From CAZGUX01 sp964529305 (GTDB lineage Bacteria; Acidobacteriota; Terriglobia; Bryobacterales; Bryobacteraceae): 64,000 nt of DNA. The DNA is taken from positions 36,336 to 100,335 of the forward strand of contig CAZGUX010000161.1 in NCBI GenBank assembly GCA_964529305.1, read 5' to 3'. A program made the translations under genes and the position numbers. Below, piece by piece: positions 24,204 to 33,630 of this stretch. Within the stretch, counting starts at the first letter, position 1; each line of letters starts with the position of its first letter. The notes under the pieces were generated by a model. The model searched no databases, was not told the DNA's origin, and worked only from the letters and a program-made list of their open reading frames with translations.

Positions 24204-25385
24204 ATGACCGACAGGGAGCGAATCCTCGCGGCGGTGCGCGGCGATCCGGTCGACCGGATGCCCTGGGTCCCCAGGCTGGAATTCTGGTATCGCGGACGGT
24301 TGCGAAAGGGCACTCTACCGGAGAATCTACGCGGGCTCACCTTGCACGAAGTGGCGGACCAGTTGGGCGTTGGCCACTACGGCGTGGTTCCCGATTTCCT
24401 CGACAGCCGCGACGATCCGCCGAACGCCGACCGGACCCTGGGGCTGTATAGCCCACAGGTCGCCCCGCACACGTGGACGTTTGATGGCGTCGAGCGGCGC
24501 AGTTGGCAGGAAGGGCACGAAACCGTGGTCGAGTATCGCACCTCGGCGGGGACCCTCCGCACCGCGCACCTGATGACTGAAGAGATGAAGGATGCAGGGA
24601 CGTCGGTCGAGTGGATCACCCGGCACGCCATCGAGGGGCCCGGCGACTTCGAGATCGTGGGCGAGATCTTCTCGCGCCTCCGTGTCGTGCCGCAGTATGC
24701 CGGCTACCTCGCGCGCCGCGAGCAGATGGGCGACAAGGGGATCGTGGTCGGCTTCATCCACGGAGCGGCTTGCCCGATGCATCACATCATGAAAGAGCTG
24801 ATGAAGGAAGAACAGTTCTTTTACGCGATGGCGGACTATCCGGAGAAGGTGGCGGCGCTGGCGGAACGGATGGCCCCCTTTTACGAAGGGATCCGGCAGG
24901 CGGCCGCGGACTCGCCCGCGGAGGTGGTTCATCTGGGCGGCAACTACGATGACTCCATCACCTATCCGCGGTTCTTCGCGCAACATATTCTGCCCGCGCT
25001 TCGAGAGTATGGCGAGCAGGTGCACCGGAAAGGAAAGTACCTGCTGACCCACACCGACGGCGAGAACCGGCGGCTGTTTCCGCTGTACCGTGAGGCCGGA
25101 TTCGATGTGGCCGATTCGGTCTGTCCCTATCCGATGACTCAGTGCCGTCTGGAGGACGTGCGGGCGGGGTTCGGCGACCGGATCGCCATCTGGGGCGGCA
25201 TCCCGTCCGTGCTGCTGTGTTCCGATAGCGCCTCGTGGGAAGACTTTCGCTCGTTCATCGACAACCTGCTGGCCCGATACGGACACGACACGCGGTTCAT
25301 TCTGGGGGTGAGCGACATGGTGACGGTCGATTGCGAGTGGGAGCGATTGGGCTACATCACCGAACAGGTGAATCGGCTGGCGTGA
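24204..25385 (+). CDS. Uroporphyrinogen decarboxylase family protein
   Basis: The protein is 393 residues with the opening TDRERILAAVRGDPVDRMPW, as in the URO-D/MtaA-like branch, and later GFIHGAACPMHHIMKELM, THTDGENRRLFPLY and ADSVCPYPMTQCRLEDVR. True HemE proteins carry an arginine-rich N-terminal substrate loop and are about 340-350 residues; this longer form resembles the methyltransferase-like members that move methyl groups between corrinoid proteins and coenzyme thiols. The HTDG and CPYP segments suit such a role. No corrinoid protein is adjacent, so the substrate is open. AAAGGAG lies about 11 bp before the ATG. Confidence 0.75.
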   Translation: MTDRERILAAVRGDPVDRMPWVPRLEFWYRGRLRKGTLPENLRGLTLHEVADQLGVGHYGVVPDFLDSRDDPPNADRTLGLYSPQVAPHTWTFDGVERRSWQEGHETVVEYRTSAGTLRTAHLMTEEMKDAGTSVEWITRHAIEGPGDFEIVGEIFSRLRVVPQYAGYLARREQMGDKGIVVGFIHGAACPMHHIMKELMKEEQFFYAMADYPEKVAALAERMAPFYEGIRQAAADSPAEVVHLGGNYDDSITYPRFFAQHILPALREYGEQVHRKGKYLLTHTDGENRRLFPLYREAGFDVADSVCPYPMTQCRLEDVRAGFGDRIAIWGGIPSVLLCSDSASWEDFRSFIDNLLARYGHDTRFILGVSDMVTVDCEWERLGYITEQVNRLA

Positions 25386-25455
25386 GGCTGCGCGGAGAAC
25401 CATCCGCCCCGTGTCGAGATCTCAGTGGGTGCGAGTTGGCGGTTCGCGTCTAGAT

Positions 25456-26025
25456 CTAGTGCACAAGCCCTTGGCGGAATTCTGACTCGGCGGTGTTGAT
25501 GTAGGCACGGTAGCCGTCGGGGTCGATGAACGGGTCTACCGGGTTCTTCGCGGTGGCGCGCGCGACGAACTTGCGATACCGGCCCCACCTCCTCGCATGC
25601 GCGGTCACCCAGATGTCGGCTAGGAGGCTCCGCAGCACACGGAAGCTACGTTCGGGGTCAGCCCCCTGTTCGGGATACCGCATCCCTCCCATCACGCCCA
25701 GGTCGCAGGTGCTGACGACGTTCAGCCTGCGGTCACCGTCGCGTAGGAGGAAGGACCACGACGTGCAGCCGCGCGAGTGGCCGCCCGTAATGTGCGCGGT
25801 GAGCACGATCGGCCTGACACGGATCCTGTCACCGTCCTTGAAACGCTGGTCGACGCGCGGGGCCGGGCAGCCGAAGATCCCGATCCGGAGGAGAGCCCTC
25901 AACGGCAGAATCATGTCAGGGTCTATATGTGAACAAGCGAGACTCTGTTGCGCCGCGGCCGCAACTCTCCGCGGCTTCTTCGTAGTTGACACCAGGCCTC
26001 CATGACACAAATTCGACAGCCTCAT
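25456..26025 (-). pseudogene. 5'-truncated subclass-B3-like metallo-beta-lactamase remnant
   Basis: From about residue 50 of this open frame the sequence matches the C-terminal half of B3 metallo-beta-lactamases: RVDQRFKDGDRIRV, then the metal-binding HITGGHSRGCTSW (family HLTPGHTxGCTTW), LNVVSTCDLGV, and VTAHARRWGRYRKF for the last histidine ligand. It ends with NPVDPFIDPDGYRAYI, also family-like. The first half, with the HxHxDH zinc motif, is missing and the N-terminal 50 residues of the open frame do not fit, so it cannot hydrolyse beta-lactams as it stands. Confidence 0.7.
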
Positions 26026-26216
26026 CCTGGTAGCCCACCTTCAGCCGGCATTTGGACTTGGCTCCGCTTGTGGGGCAGCCGTTCAGGCTGCGGCGAGCTT
26101 CAGCTCGCCCCGCGGGTTCGGTCCTGGCACGTGCGTGCTCCACCATAAATGCAGTTCGCCTCGAACCGCGGGCGTTGGAAGGCCTGAAAAACTAGACCGA
26201 CGAAATTGAAGAACGG

Positions 26217-28397
26217 CTACGGGCGTGATCGCAACGCCACCGACTCCACAAGGCAAGCGACATCAGGCAACCTTTCGGGGAACGCCTGAATCTGCTCCTC
26301 GTGGGCAAGCAGGAAATCCGCAATGGTCGCCACTGCGGAGTCTTTGTCCCCCGTCGGCCAATCCAATGCGAAATCGGGGAACCCGGGGATCCCGCTCAAG
26401 TCCTTGGCGACGATGTCCATGACCCGGATTTGCCATTCGTGGGTCCCCGGCGCCGATGCTCGATCCTCAGTCCCGGCGTCCAGAGTGATCGACAGTCCTC
26501 CCGCAGGCGATCGGCTGGCCCCTCCGATCACGGAGTGGTCTCGCAGGCTCGAAAGCACGGCGCGGCGGAACGCAGGCACGATCAGGAGAGGTGAGTCTGC
26601 GGAAATCCGGTGACCGGACATCTTCAAGGGCGAGTCCGGCCGCTCGAACAGAGACTCCGCCAGTTGGCTCAGAAACGGGTTCTCGGGAAACATCCACAGC
26701 GGTGACAGTTCCGACGGGTGAAATGCGAAATTTGTAACTTCTTGTCGGATGAACAGAGCCCATTCGAAGGCAGCCAGAAGGTCACCCCGTTCGATGCGAG
26801 CCGAAATCACGAGCCGGTCGCGGCGACAGGACTCCAAAGGGCTCACCGATCGAAGAAGCGGAAGCGCGGTTTCCGGATCCCAGAGGTAGGCCAGGAACGC
26901 AAGTCGGCAGGCCAACGCGGGCTGCTTCGAGGAGGCTACCGTGGCCACGCGCCGGGCCAGCAGTTCGGCCACAGAGGGGTTCTTGCGTCCCCGCAGGACT
27001 TCGCCAGCCACGGGTGGGGCCAGTTTGCCCGGTCCACACGCGCCAGGCTGCATTTGCAGGCCGCCAGGCGAGGGCCGAAGATCGGAGCGCAGGGTAATCG
27101 CCTCCGCGCTCTCCACCCACTCCTCCGGCAGACGGTCGGCGGCGGCCAGGATCGCGAAACTCCGTTCCAGCGGCCCGCTCGGTTGGTTCTTTCGCCACCA
27201 GGAGCGCAACTCCGCTGGGCTCGAATACCGCGCGACGGTACTACGCTGAAGGATCTCGCCAAGGACTGCGCGCGCCACTTCCTTCACCGAAATCGGCCGC
27301 GCGTCCGGATACCACGGCCGCGTACGATCCACGGTCCGCGTGAGCCGCTGATCGCGTTCCCAGGCATCGATCAAGGGGTCAACGGCCGCCGGCCCCTCCT
27401 GGATCAGGATCTCGCCGATGGGGTGGGCCGCCAACTCGAGGTTCCCGGGCCAGATGGCCTTTTCCACATCGACATCCTCCAGCCGGTCGATCAGTTCGGC
27501 GACACGGGTGGGTTGCGGTAGGGCAAAAAACACGGCGGCTTCGTATCCGGGCGTGCGTCTCGCCTTCATCAGAGCCATCCAATCGCGCTGGACGGGCCGC
27601 GGCTCGCGCGATCGCCGTTGCGAATCAGCCAGCAGTGACGGCACATAACGAAGAGATGCGAAATCGTCGACGGAGCTCACGAACCAGGGGATCACGCCTG
27701 TCTTCTGAAGCATCACTTTCCAGTTCGAAACCCACAACAGCAACGACTCAGCGGTCGCGGTTGCGGCCCTATCGTCGCCCCGCGCACGTTCCCGCAGGAG
27801 ACGCCGGTAGGCGGTGGCGAGCCAGGCCGACCGGGCCGCACTCGCCCACTCCAGAGGATCGCGATCATGGTTGGGTTCGTCAGACCAGTTGGGGACGTTC
27901 CAAAGCTGGCTCGCCAGGTCGCCTCGACCAAGCCTGAGAATCAGCGCGACAGCAATCGGGGCGCGATTGTCCTGGTGTTCCAAATCGCCCCAGAAGGCCT
28001 CCTCCGGCGACCCCTTGTCGATGAAAGGGCTCCACGATCGGAAGCGCGTGATCGTGCGAATGTCCTGTTCCAGGTCCGCGGTGGGACCGACAGATTGGAC
28101 TGGATAGACGAGCCCGTTCCAGCAAACGGCGTAGCGGTTCTGAAACACCCAGCCGCGTGTGAGCCGTGATCTTCCCTCCGTACCGATGTCAATCTCGCGG
28201 AATTCGCCGCCTCTAGGGTCGGCCAGTCCAGCCTCGAAGAGGATTGCGGATACGTCGATGACCGCCTCCGGAACCCCTCTGGCCACCGGCCGCTCCCACG
28301 AGTTATGTTGATGCGGCGGCACGGGCAGTGCGGCGTATGCCAAGGTTACCCAGGCCACCAGTAAGATTCCTGAATACGCAAGGTTTGGACGCAGCAT
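26217..28397 (-). CDS. Large exported protein of unknown function
   Basis: The protein is 726 residues with a signal peptide (LAYSGILLVAWVTLAYAALP). I do not recognise a known domain. The body is mostly alpha-helical with repeated leucine/alanine-rich segments (IAVALILRLGRGDLASQL, SAWLATAYRRLLRERARG, LACRLAFLAYLWDPETALPL), which suggests a helical-repeat (HEAT/SLR-like) structure, with few cysteines. It is flanked by two gene remnants: the beta-lactamase scrap downstream and the phage terminase scrap upstream. The ATG at 28397 is the first in frame; no clear ribosome site is seen. Confidence 0.7.
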   Translation of the reverse strand: MLRPNLAYSGILLVAWVTLAYAALPVPPHQHNSWERPVARGVPEAVIDVSAILFEAGLADPRGGEFREIDIGTEGRSRLTRGWVFQNRYAVCWNGLVYPVQSVGPTADLEQDIRTITRFRSWSPFIDKGSPEEAFWGDLEHQDNRAPIAVALILRLGRGDLASQLWNVPNWSDEPNHDRDPLEWASAARSAWLATAYRRLLRERARGDDRAATATAESLLLWVSNWKVMLQKTGVIPWFVSSVDDFASLRYVPSLLADSQRRSREPRPVQRDWMALMKARRTPGYEAAVFFALPQPTRVAELIDRLEDVDVEKAIWPGNLELAAHPIGEILIQEGPAAVDPLIDAWERDQRLTRTVDRTRPWYPDARPISVKEVARAVLGEILQRSTVARYSSPAELRSWWRKNQPSGPLERSFAILAAADRLPEEWVESAEAITLRSDLRPSPGGLQMQPGACGPGKLAPPVAGEVLRGRKNPSVAELLARRVATVASSKQPALACRLAFLAYLWDPETALPLLRSVSPLESCRRDRLVISARIERGDLLAAFEWALFIRQEVTNFAFHPSELSPLWMFPENPFLSQLAESLFERPDSPLKMSGHRISADSPLLIVPAFRRAVLSSLRDHSVIGGASRSPAGGLSITLDAGTEDRASAPGTHEWQIRVMDIVAKDLSGIPGFPDFALDWPTGDKDSAVATIADFLLAHEEQIQAFPERLPDVACLVESVALRSRP

Positions 28398-28404
28398 GTT
28401 CCTT

Positions 28405-28851
28405 GTTAACGAGTATCGTTGACGCGGCGAAAAAGGGTTTGGTTTCAGCCGGCAACCGCCCCCCCGAACTCCGCCATCCCGAACTCGGAATCCCCACGCC
28501 CCTGATTGTCGATGCCACCGGACCGGGCGAGGTCTTCCTCGACTTTCTTCGTGGCTCGGCCATCCTGCTAATGCCGGTCAACATCACCGCCGCAGGCGCG
28601 GTCCCCAAAAGCACGGTCGCTGGAACGTCCCCAAATCCGACTTAGTCAACGCACTGCCCATCCTGATCGAGCAGGAAAAGCTCGGCGTGGTTCGCGAGCT
28701 TCCGCTAGCCAACGCTTTGTATGAAGAACTTATCCACTTCCACGCCAGGATTCAGCCAGTGGCCACACGAAGTTCGGCGCGCTGGACGCAAGTGGACGCC
28801 GCAGACCGGCCGTCGAAGCCTGGGACAACGCGGGTTGCCGCGCCTGCCTGA
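28405..28851 (+). pseudogene. Remnant of a phage terminase large subunit (nuclease part)
   Basis: Two frames together read like the C-terminal nuclease domain of phage terminases. The first gives LGIPTPLIVDATGPGEVFLD and LLMPVNITAAGAV; the second, after a shift near 28610, gives HGRWNVPKSDLVNALPILIE and LPLANALYEELIHFHARIQ. The order (VDATG, PVNIT, VPKxDLVxAL, ExLxFxxxI) is that of the family. A third shift would bring in a GHTKFGALDASG segment. No start codon or upstream ATPase half remains, so this is a decayed scrap of prophage DNA. Confidence 0.55.
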
Positions 28852-28923
28852 TGCGCTACCTCATGAAAAGAGCTCTCCGGCCAGACCCCACAACTGTAGC
28901 CGCACCACCGGGCCGAAGTCTTC

Positions 28924-29865
28924 CTACGGCTTCCGGAAGCGTTTCAGGCAGTCGAGCACGAACGCATCGCGCCGGGCACGGACGTCGGCGGCGCTCTTTA
29001 CCGACCAGTCGTAGAATCCTTTGCCCGTCTTGACGCCCAGTTCGCTGGCTTCGATTTTCTGCTTCATCAGCGGTGGCGCGTGGGGCTCGTTAAACAAATC
29101 CTGGGACACGTAGTCGACGATCGAGAATCCCATGTCAATCCCGACCATGTCCTGGTGCTCCAGCACACCGTAGACCGGTAGCCGCAGACCGAACCCGCAA
29201 CGGGCCGCCGTATCGACATCTTCCACGCTCGCGATGCCTTCCGCCACGATATTGACGGCTTCGCGAACCAGCGCCATTTGCATCCGGTTGCCCAGTTGGC
29301 CGGGGCGATCTTTGTTGACGACGACCGGTACCTTCCCGCAATGAGCCAGCAAATCGCGAAGAGCCGTGACGGCGTTGGTGTCCGTGCGCTCCCCTTTGAC
29401 GAGTTCCACCAGCGGCATCAGGTGGGGAGGATTCCAGAAATGCGCGGTCAGGACGCGTTCGGGATGACGGCACCGGGAAGCCACGGCGGTGATGCTGAGG
29501 CCGGAAGTGTTGCTGGCCAGAATCGCCGGCGGGGGCGCCAGCGCGTCCATGCGGGCAAACAGATCCTGCTTGAACTCCATGTTCTCGGGCGCGGACTCGA
29601 TCACCAGATCGACGCCGGCGATCACGCGGTCGAATTCGGTGGAGGCATCGATCCGTTCGTGGGCGCGCGCGGCGCGGCCGCCCTCGACCAGTTGATGGGC
29701 TTCCAACAGGCCGATCTGCGCGTGCGCCTTTTCCAGCGCAGACGCGGCGTTCTCCTCACTTCGACTCAGGATCGTGGACCGAACGCCGCCCAGGGCGAGA
29801 GTCACCGCGATACCGGGACCCATCATGCCTGAGCCAATGACGGCTGCCGTGTCGAACTTGTACAT
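28924..29865 (-). CDS. 3-hydroxyacyl-CoA dehydrogenase
   Basis: The protein is 313 residues from the ATG at 29865; the sequence aggaaga lies 4-10 bp before it, favouring this start over one 33 bp upstream. The NAD-binding GSGMMGPGIAVTLALGG block opens the protein, followed by VDLVIESAPENMEFKQDLFA and LASNTSGLSITAVA (Ser/Thr of the active site), AHFWNPPHLMPLVEL (catalytic His) and NKDRPGQLGNRM. The C-terminal half has LGVKTGKGFYDW, the usual end of the family. It oxidises 3-hydroxyacyl-CoA to 3-oxoacyl-CoA in beta-oxidation or butanoate-type pathways. It stands alone; no thiolase or enoyl-CoA hydratase is near. Confidence 0.9.
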   Translation of the reverse strand: MYKFDTAAVIGSGMMGPGIAVTLALGGVRSTILSRSEENAASALEKAHAQIGLLEAHQLVEGGRAARAHERIDASTEFDRVIAGVDLVIESAPENMEFKQDLFARMDALAPPPAILASNTSGLSITAVASRCRHPERVLTAHFWNPPHLMPLVELVKGERTDTNAVTALRDLLAHCGKVPVVVNKDRPGQLGNRMQMALVREAVNIVAEGIASVEDVDTAARCGFGLRLPVYGVLEHQDMVGIDMGFSIVDYVSQDLFNEPHAPPLMKQKIEASELGVKTGKGFYDWSVKSAADVRARRDAFVLDCLKRFRKP

Positions 29866-30006
29866 AGAATCTTCCTGAGCCTGTGCCGGCGACCGCAACC
29901 GCTTCGGGTTTGGCTCTGTGGCACCATAAACGATCTCTCAATATATCGGATTCGATACCCCGCGAATCGTCCAGCCGCTTGGATACTGCTCGGCGGGAGA
30001 CTTGAT

Positions 30007-30037
30007 TTGACACCACCCTATAGTAAACGCGTATACT
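30007..30037 (+). promoter_or_regulatory. Possible promoter of TonB receptor 2
   Basis: TTGACA at 30007-30012 and TATACT at 30032-30037 are good boxes, but the spacer is 19 bp, longer than optimal. Transcription from about 30045 would leave a leader of roughly 105 nt ending in GGGGAGG just before the ATG at 30151. Confidence 0.35.
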
Positions 30038-30150
30038 CAGGGAACGTCCTTTTAGCTGGGGGGGGAGAGCAGGGTAACGAGTCTTGAACTCGACTTCGGG
30101 GTATCCTTTCTCGGCACAAACCACAAGGGACCTGTCTTGGGGAGGCTGAG

Positions 30151-33100
30151 ATGAACTGTCGATTTGCTGTTTCAATGGTCGTCATCGCCGCGATCCTTCT
30201 GGTGGGCGGCAGCGCTGTCGCACAGGTGACCAGCGCCACGCTCACCGGCGTGGTGCGCGATGTTTCAGGCGCTTCCATACCCGAAGCAAAGATCACCGTA
30301 ACGAATATTGGTACGAACATCAGCCGCGAAGCGCGCTCGGATTCGGCGGGAAACTATACGATCCCGTCGCTGCCACCCGGCGAGTATCGAGTAGAAGCAG
30401 AGAAGGCCGGTTTCAAGAAGGCGGTGCTCACCGGCGTCGTGCTGCAAGTCGCCCAACAGGCACGCCAGAACATCGAAATGGCGGTAGGCCAGGTCACCGA
30501 GCGAATCGAAGTGACGGGTACCGCGTCCGCCATTGAAACAGAAAGCCCGGTGGTCGGGGGCGTCATTGAGGAGACTCAGGTCAAGACGCTTCCCTTGAAG
30601 GGCCGGAACTTCATGGAGTTGACCACGCTGACCGCGGGCATCAACACCGGCAATGCGTCTACCGCCAAGAGCTTCATGAACAAGGACTACGCTCCGGCGG
30701 CGGCGGGTTCGCCGGCAACCGAGAACAACTATCAGCTCGACGGGGCCAACAACAAGGAGGGCTTCTTTAATACCTTCGAGGTTTCTCCTTCGATCGATGC
30801 CGTTCAGGAGTTCAAGATTCAGGTCGGCCAGTATTCGGCTGAGTACGGGGCCGGCGGCGGTGCGGTCATCAACGTGGTAACCAAGTCGGGAACCAACGAG
30901 GTCCACGGCACGCTCTGGGAGTTCGTGCGCAACAACGTTTTCGATGCGCGCAACTTCTTCCTGCGGCCGCAGGACAGCATCGCCCCGTTACGTCAGAACC
31001 AGTTTGGAGGCGCCGGCGGCGGGCCGATCATAAAGAACCGCACGTTTATCTTTGCGAACTTCGACTTCACAAAGGTCCGCCGCGGTCTGTTCCGTACCGC
31101 GGTGGCGCCCACCAACGCCCAGAAGAACGGGGATCTGTCGGCCTTTGGGAAGACCATCTTCGATGTCAACAGCAGGGACGCTCAGGGGAACCGCACGCCT
31201 TACGCCAACGCGCAGATCCCCCGCACTCAGGTGGATCCGGTCAGCTCGAACCTGCTAAAGCTCTATCCGGAACCGAACTTCCCCGACCCGTTGCGGAACT
31301 ACATCACGAGCCCGTCTTCGATCGATGACCTGAACAACTACCTTGGACGTGTCGACCACCGGCTGACGGACCAGCACAACTTGTATTTCCGCTATGGCGT
31401 GGCCGACCGCTACATCGTGACGCCGGGTTCTTTCCCGGCCATTGGAGGCCAGCTACTGCCACAGCGTTTCCAGAATGGTGTCTTGGGCTTGACCAGCACG
31501 ATCAGGCCGACGCTGTTGAACGAATTCCGGACCAGCATCGGCCGCACCACCAATCTGCGGCAAGGACAGAATCGCGGCAAGCCGATTTCGGTTGACGCGG
31601 GACTGCCGTACGCCCTGCGCGATGACTTCAACGCCGGCGCCCCGGAAGGCATTGGCCTCAGCAGGACGACGATCAGCGGGCTCAGCGAAGCAAATCCCTG
31701 GTTCCTGGTCACCACCGACTTCCAGTGGTACGACGGGATCACGTGGATCAAGGGCCCGCACACCTGGAAGTTCGGCGTAGATGTCAAGCGAATCCGAGCC
31801 GATGCAAACCTGGCCACCCATGTCAACGGCAACTACTCGTTTAACGGCCAGTACTCGGACGACGGTTTTGCGGACTTTCTGCGCGGCCACGTCTCGAACA
31901 GTCTGACGGCGACCACTCCGAACGAGCCAGGCCGGTTTCGCCGCACGATGTTTGCCTGGTACGCGCAAGATGAGTGGAAAGCACGGTCAAATCTCACGGT
32001 GACGCTTGGCGTTCGCTATGAGTTCAACTCCGTTCCCCGCGAGTTGAGCGGGCTCACCCCATCCTTTGATCAAACGCTGGGAGGTGGAGTTGGCGGGCTG
32101 CTCTTCCCCAGCCAAAACACGGCCGCAGAAGCCTGGTTTAAGGCAAACCGGCCCGACCTGCCGGTGGGCAAACTCGACCGCGAAACCCTGTTCCGCAACG
32201 ATCGGAATAACCTCGGCCCGCGTGTGGGTCTGGCATGGCGCCCCTTCGGAACCAGCAAAACCGTGGTTCGCGCCGGCTACGGCTGGTACTATTCAGGCGC
32301 GCAGTTGACCAACCTTGTGCAGAACTCGGTGACCGGGCCACCGGCGCAGCTATGGCCCACCTATGTCGGCTCGCTGACCGTGCCCGATCTGAACTGGATC
32401 GGCAAGGTAGGTCAGACGGCACAGGAGGCCTTCCGCGCCGCGACATTCGGCGTTTTGACGAGCCCCGAGCAGCAGTGGCTCGATGCGTATACCCAGCAAT
32501 GGAGCCTGAGCGTCGGCCACGACCTCGGCAAGAATTTCACTGTTGACGCGCAATACCTCGGCTCCAAATCTACGCACGTGGAGAACTCCTTCGACTATAA
32601 CTCCGCGCTGCCGGATCCGGCATCGCTGCAACCGCGGTTGCCGAATCCAAAGTGGGGGCGGCAGTTCGGTTTCAACAGCGGCGCCAGCGCCAACTACCAC
32701 GCGCTGCTCGTCACGGCCGAGAAACGCCTCGGCAAGGGCCTTGGCTTCAAAGCCAGTTACACCTGGGGCCATGCCACGACCAAAGGCGGCGGGCGCAATA
32801 CCGGAGGCAACATTGGCCAGATTCAGAATCCGTTCAACTTGAGCTTGGAGCGTGGCAACACAGTGGACGATCAACGGCAGCGCTTCGTGTCCCTGTTCAT
32901 TTATGAGCTACCCATTGGCAAAGGCAAGGCTCTTGGCGGCACCATTGGAAAAGCCGCTGACTTGTTCCTGGGCGGCTGGTCCGTGGCGGGCATCACCACG
33001 TTCAATACCGGTTTCTATGATACGCCCGGCGTCGCTGGAAGCAACTGCAACTCCTCAACCAACAACCCGTGCCGCGCGGACCTCATTGACTACCCCTACG

Positions 33101-33441
33101 CGCCAGGCTTCGTCAGCGGCGTCGACAGCCCAAGGTACCTCATCGGAGCCTTTGACTGGCCGCAAAAACCGACTCACGCGAGGCAGAATCCCCGATTCGG
33201 CACTGCCGGCTCGCGCATTTTGCTTGGAAACGGCATCAACAACTGGGACATGTCGTTGCTCAAGAACTTCAACCTGACCGAGCGCTTTTACCTGCAGTTC
33301 CGATGGGAGACCTTCAACTCTTTCAATCACCCGAGCTTCTCCAGTCCGACCGCCGGGCCGGAGAGTCCGTCATTCGGACGCACGTTCTCGACCCAGGTTG
33401 ATCCCCGTGTGAATCAGTTCGGTCTCAAGCTGTACTTCTGA
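30151..33441 (+). CDS. TonB-dependent receptor 2, Oar-like with carboxypeptidase-regulatory domain
   Basis: The protein is 1096 residues. The signal peptide is followed by a carboxypeptidase-regulatory domain starting ATLTGVVRDVSGASIPEAKI (residues about 30-110) and then ETESPVVGGVIEETQVKTLP, which opens the plug-like segment characteristic of Oar-type acidobacterial receptors. The rest is a large outer-membrane barrel, closing NQFGLKLYF. These receptors are thought to import large substrates or act as adhesins; the ligand is unknown. GGGGAGG at 30139-30145 is a strong ribosome site. A hairpin follows the stop. Confidence 0.88.
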   Translation: MNCRFAVSMVVIAAILLVGGSAVAQVTSATLTGVVRDVSGASIPEAKITVTNIGTNISREARSDSAGNYTIPSLPPGEYRVEAEKAGFKKAVLTGVVLQVAQQARQNIEMAVGQVTERIEVTGTASAIETESPVVGGVIEETQVKTLPLKGRNFMELTTLTAGINTGNASTAKSFMNKDYAPAAAGSPATENNYQLDGANNKEGFFNTFEVSPSIDAVQEFKIQVGQYSAEYGAGGGAVINVVTKSGTNEVHGTLWEFVRNNVFDARNFFLRPQDSIAPLRQNQFGGAGGGPIIKNRTFIFANFDFTKVRRGLFRTAVAPTNAQKNGDLSAFGKTIFDVNSRDAQGNRTPYANAQIPRTQVDPVSSNLLKLYPEPNFPDPLRNYITSPSSIDDLNNYLGRVDHRLTDQHNLYFRYGVADRYIVTPGSFPAIGGQLLPQRFQNGVLGLTSTIRPTLLNEFRTSIGRTTNLRQGQNRGKPISVDAGLPYALRDDFNAGAPEGIGLSRTTISGLSEANPWFLVTTDFQWYDGITWIKGPHTWKFGVDVKRIRADANLATHVNGNYSFNGQYSDDGFADFLRGHVSNSLTATTPNEPGRFRRTMFAWYAQDEWKARSNLTVTLGVRYEFNSVPRELSGLTPSFDQTLGGGVGGLLFPSQNTAAEAWFKANRPDLPVGKLDRETLFRNDRNNLGPRVGLAWRPFGTSKTVVRAGYGWYYSGAQLTNLVQNSVTGPPAQLWPTYVGSLTVPDLNWIGKVGQTAQEAFRAATFGVLTSPEQQWLDAYTQQWSLSVGHDLGKNFTVDAQYLGSKSTHVENSFDYNSALPDPASLQPRLPNPKWGRQFGFNSGASANYHALLVTAEKRLGKGLGFKASYTWGHATTKGGGRNTGGNIGQIQNPFNLSLERGNTVDDQRQRFVSLFIYELPIGKGKALGGTIGKAADLFLGGWSVAGITTFNTGFYDTPGVAGSNCNSSTNNPCRADLIDYPYAPGFVSGVDSPRYLIGAFDWPQKPTHARQNPRFGTAGSRILLGNGINNWDMSLLKNFNLTERFYLQFRWETFNSFNHPSFSSPTAGPESPSFGRTFSTQVDPRVNQFGLKLYF

Positions 33442-33459
33442 TTTCTCGCGCCAACTTTG

Positions 33460-33489
33460 GAGAGAGCCGGCGACGAGGCTGGCTCTCTC
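33460..33489 (+). terminator. Hairpin after TonB receptor 2
   Basis: GAGAGAGCC at 33460-33468 pairs perfectly with GGCTCTCTC at 33481-33489 around a 12-nt loop, 19 bp after the receptor stop. There is no T-run after it, so it is a stem-loop that may stop or stabilise the transcript rather than a clear intrinsic terminator. Confidence 0.45.
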
Positions 33490-33630
33490 GACAGAATCTT
33501 GCGTACGCCTTTGTCCCTCGGGGCCACCGCAGCCGGACTGGTAGAACTCTCCCCGGTAGTTAACTCTTCACTTCCAGGAAGCGCGGTCCCCGGCCGGCGC
33601 TTCCTTTTTGTGAGACCGTATCCTGAAAGC

